A stretch of DNA of 6,078 nucleotides from a bacterium (GTDB lineage Bacteria > Patescibacteriota > Patescibacteriia > Patescibacteriales > Patescibacteriaceae), in contig JAKAFD010000046.1 of assembly GCA_021818075.1 (NCBI GenBank), forward strand, positions 1 to 6,078. Direction: 5' to 3'. Positions 4,256-6,078 of this stretch are shown piece after piece. Position numbers and translations under genes: made by a program. The stretch's first letter is position 1; each line of letters opens with the position of its first letter. The notes beneath the pieces are model-generated. The model made no database searches and was not told the origin of the DNA. It saw only the letters and a program-made list of their open reading frames with translations.

Positions 4256-5126
4256 ATGTTAATTTTTCAAGGTTGCTTTGGAATTTGTCTAAAAACTCCT
4301 GCCGGCGGTCAGTTAAGTGAGCTTTGAAAACATTATCATTGATAACCACGCGCGTGTCTTGGTTGGCGGCTGCCTTTAAAGCGCGTGGCAAAATAGCCAG
4401 CTGAAATTTTTTAGCCCAGTTTTCCAAAAAGTTAAAAATGTTATGCGGCGCGCGTTTGGTTGTGGCTTTTAAATTGCGGCGCGGCAAGGTGGTGAGCGGC
4501 TGCCAGTTAGGCAGTTCTTGCGTTAGCCAGCCGTTGGCGGCAATTAGTTTTTCATAAGTCGCGTCGCGGTTTAAGAGGGGCGTTAAGCCGGCCAGCCAGT
4601 AGCGAAAATATGGGTCACGAGCTAAGCGATAATTGCTTAAGTCCAAATTATCGCTCGCTACCCAGAAACTCAAGCATAATGTGTTATTGGATTTACGGCT
4701 CGTGGGGCGCAAATTAAGCACGGTCAAAACGCTATTTAAGAAAAAACGCGCGAGCCATAGGCGCCGGGGACTAGTGACAATAAAAAAATCTAAATCGCCG
4801 GCAGCGCGCATATTGTGAGCGCCGATTTGGTTGGCCAGCGCCACTAATTTAATCCAGGGCAGACGGCCAAACCACCAAGCGGCTTTCAGCGCGCGCTTGA
4901 ATTTTTGGTCGGCGATATTATAGCGCTCGTGACGGCTGATAATTATTTCTTGGCGCGCGGGCAAACAATAAAAACCGTCCTGACTGGCCAAGCCGTTTGT
5001 CGGTAACTGGGCTAGAACTTCTTTAAAAGATTGTTTGACGGGCGAGTAGCGCCATAATTCGCGGGGAGTGAGGGGATAATTGAACAAATCAAACCAGTAA
5101 ATTGTTTTTATGATGCCTTGAGGCAT
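4254..5126 (-). CDS. Predicted nucleotidyltransferase-fold protein, downstream of rmuC
   Basis: A soluble protein of 290 aa. The N-terminal segment (IIKTIYWFDLFNYPLTPRELW, from residue 5) resembles a winged-helix-like start. The core then reads LANQIGAHNMRAAGDLDFFIVTS at about 97-119, where D111xD113 follows a GA-x-N-x-R stretch. This matches the glycine-rich loop plus DxD layout of Pol-beta/MNT-type nucleotidyltransferases, although the usual GS is GA here and I cannot assign the third acidic residue. Similar proteins, with a YPLT motif followed by a GDLDFFIVT-like strand and an NRDxTYEKxxxANGW-like stretch (here at about 186-200), are ones I recall as uncharacterised in Patescibacteria. ATG at 5126 is preferred because it lies 4 bp after the rmuC stop and directly before the conserved YPLT region. 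A TTG at 5153 would add nine residues and overlap rmuC. No Shine-Dalgarno sequence precedes either, so translational coupling to rmuC is likely. Substrate and activity are unknown. Confidence 0.8.
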   Translation of the reverse strand: MPQGIIKTIYWFDLFNYPLTPRELWRYSPVKQSFKEVLAQLPTNGLASQDGFYCLPARQEIIISRHERYNIADQKFKRALKAAWWFGRLPWIKLVALANQIGAHNMRAAGDLDFFIVTSPRRLWLARFFLNSVLTVLNLRPTSRKSNNTLCLSFWVASDNLDLSNYRLARDPYFRYWLAGLTPLLNRDATYEKLIAANGWLTQELPNWQPLTTLPRRNLKATTKRAPHNIFNFLENWAKKFQLAILPRALKAAANQDTRVVINDNVFKAHLTDRRQEFLDKFQSNLEKLT

Positions 5127-5130
5127 AATT

Positions 5131-6078
5131 TTATTCCAAGTTTGGTTTATCAATTAGAATCGTTTCCACTTCCGCCTCCTTGCCGGCGATTTTAGCCACA
5201 TCTTTATCAACTTTTTTAAACTCTTTACTAGCGCTGTTGTAGTGGTTGACGGTGGTCGCTAAACTGGCGCCGACTTTTTTCATAAATTCATCATAAGCGT
5301 TCAAATGGCGGCCGAGTTTTTCCACATTGGCCAGAATTTCTTTGGCGCCTTCTTCAATTTGCATGGCTTTGAGGCCCTGCAAGACTGTTTGCAAATAAGC
5401 CAAGAAGGAAGTGGGCGAAACAATAATAACCCGCTTTTCAATAAAGGCGTATTCAATCAAGTCGCGGGTGTTAATTTGCACGGCGCCGACTTTGTTGACC
5501 AAGAGGTCGTAATAAATCGCTTCCGAGGGAATAAACATAAAGGCAAAATCCAGCGTGTTTTCGGACGGCTTGATGTATTTAGCGCTTTCATCAATGCGAT
5601 TTTTCAAATCCTGCTTAAATTGTTTTTCCAGTTTTTCGCGCGCCTCGCTATCGGCGGCGTTTAAAATCTTTTCGTAATTTTCCAAGCTGAATTTGGAATC
5701 AATGGGAATGATTTTATCTTTAACAAACACCACCGCGTCCACGATGACGCCGTCTTTAAATTTGTATTGCATTTGATAGGTGCCGGGCGGCAAAACATTT
5801 TTCAAGATTTCTTCCAAAAAATATTCGCCCAAGACGCCGCGCTGTTTGGGGTTTTTCAAAATGTCCTGCAGGTTTTGCAGCTGCGCCGAAAAATTAACCA
5901 CTTGTTTGTTGGTTTCGTCCAGTTTGGTCAGTTTTTCCGTGACGGCGGTCAGGGACTCTTTGGCCTCGCGGCTGATGGCCTGCACCAAATTGGTGGTTTG
6001 GGTAAATTGATGTCGGTTAGTTTCCTGCATTTCCTGCCTTAGACCGGCGATGATTTCCCGCAGTTCGCGGTTTTGTTC
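5131..6078 (-). CDS. rmuC: DNA recombination protein RmuC (N-terminus outside window)
   Basis: The frame is open to the right edge, giving the C-terminal 315 residues. RmuC proteins limit rearrangements at inverted repeats and have a predicted PD-(D/E)xK nuclease-like core after a coiled coil, often behind an N-terminal membrane anchor; any anchor here lies outside the window. In this fragment residues 1-75 are coiled coil. The core begins RGVLGEYFLEEIL at 80-92, with E85 in the position of the family's helix glutamate. D114 (VDAV) and D127-S-K129 (PIDSKFSLENY) match the D...(D/E)xK nuclease signature. Later conserved blocks are FAFMFIPSEAIYYDL and IIVSPTSFLAYLQTV. A methionine at fragment residue 17 (6030) is not the start, because coding continues upstream through a coiled coil (NRELREIIAGLRQE). 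The nucleotidyltransferase-fold gene follows 4 bp downstream. Nuclease activity of RmuC is predicted from fold rather than from this sequence. Confidence 0.95.
   Translation of the reverse strand, partial: EQNRELREIIAGLRQEMQETNRHQFTQTTNLVQAISREAKESLTAVTEKLTKLDETNKQVVNFSAQLQNLQDILKNPKQRGVLGEYFLEEILKNVLPPGTYQMQYKFKDGVIVDAVVFVKDKIIPIDSKFSLENYEKILNAADSEAREKLEKQFKQDLKNRIDESAKYIKPSENTLDFAFMFIPSEAIYYDLLVNKVGAVQINTRDLIEYAFIEKRVIIVSPTSFLAYLQTVLQGLKAMQIEEGAKEILANVEKLGRHLNAYDEFMKKVGASLATTVNHYNSASKEFKKVDKDVAKIAGKEAEVETILIDKPNLE

Noticed and set aside
5127..5153. TTG start extending the nucleotidyltransferase-fold protein into rmuC
   Set aside because: It lacks a ribosome site, needs a 23-bp overlap, and the ATG at 5126 directly precedes the conserved region.
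5305..6042. Plus-strand frames opposite rmuC (5305-5664, 5767-6042, 5780-6010)
   Set aside because: They are complementary to conserved RmuC coding sequence, and their Phe/Gln-rich composition reflects the antisense of Lys/Glu/Leu codons.

Overview
The window looks like ordinary chromosome from a small-genome bacterium, most likely a member of the Candidate Phyla Radiation (Patescibacteria, Parcubacteria-like). This placement is an inference. It rests on the single-chain glycyl-tRNA synthetase, a DxD nucleotidyltransferase-fold family that I recall mainly from these genomes, several genes without a Shine-Dalgarno sequence, and orphan small membrane proteins. All six stop codons inside the window are TAA. 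I see no tRNA, rRNA, CRISPR array or transposase.

Layout. Positions 1-831 (minus) hold the N-terminal 277 residues of glycyl-tRNA synthetase, running off the left edge. Positions 832-1007 are a divergent promoter region with several inverted repeats. Positions 1008-1709 (plus) encode an orphan two-helix membrane protein with an HxxxCxxC motif, followed by a strong terminator. Positions 1710-1877 are a convergent intergenic region with two opposed terminators and a perfect 24-bp palindrome between them. Positions 1878-2012 (minus) encode an unlisted 44-aa glycine-zipper membrane peptide. It lies 33 bp downstream of a 450-aa O-antigen ligase/polymerase-like protein (2046-3398, minus) and probably shares its transcript. 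Positions 3399-3701 contain a four-unit heptamer repeat, a 112-bp MITE/REP-like palindromic element and a strong promoter. That promoter drives a second orphan two-helix membrane protein (3702-4211, plus), which ends in a textbook terminator. Positions 4254-6078 (minus) hold rmuC (C-terminal part) followed 4 bp later by a predicted nucleotidyltransferase-fold protein, arranged as an operon.

How the genes relate. The minus-strand backbone carries recognisable functions: translation (GlyRS), surface polysaccharide (Wzy/WaaL-like protein) and DNA maintenance (RmuC). The two plus-strand genes are single-gene cassettes, each with its own promoter, Shine-Dalgarno sequence and terminator. Their composition is visibly more AT-rich than that of the backbone genes. 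Both encode a two-helix membrane anchor followed by a cytoplasmic domain. They are the best candidates for lineage-specific or acquired material. I found no convincing evidence of a complete new multi-gene system. The most interesting items are the HxxxCxxC membrane protein, the small peptide linked to the O-antigen ligase gene, the palindromic element, and the palindrome embedded in the glyRS promoter.
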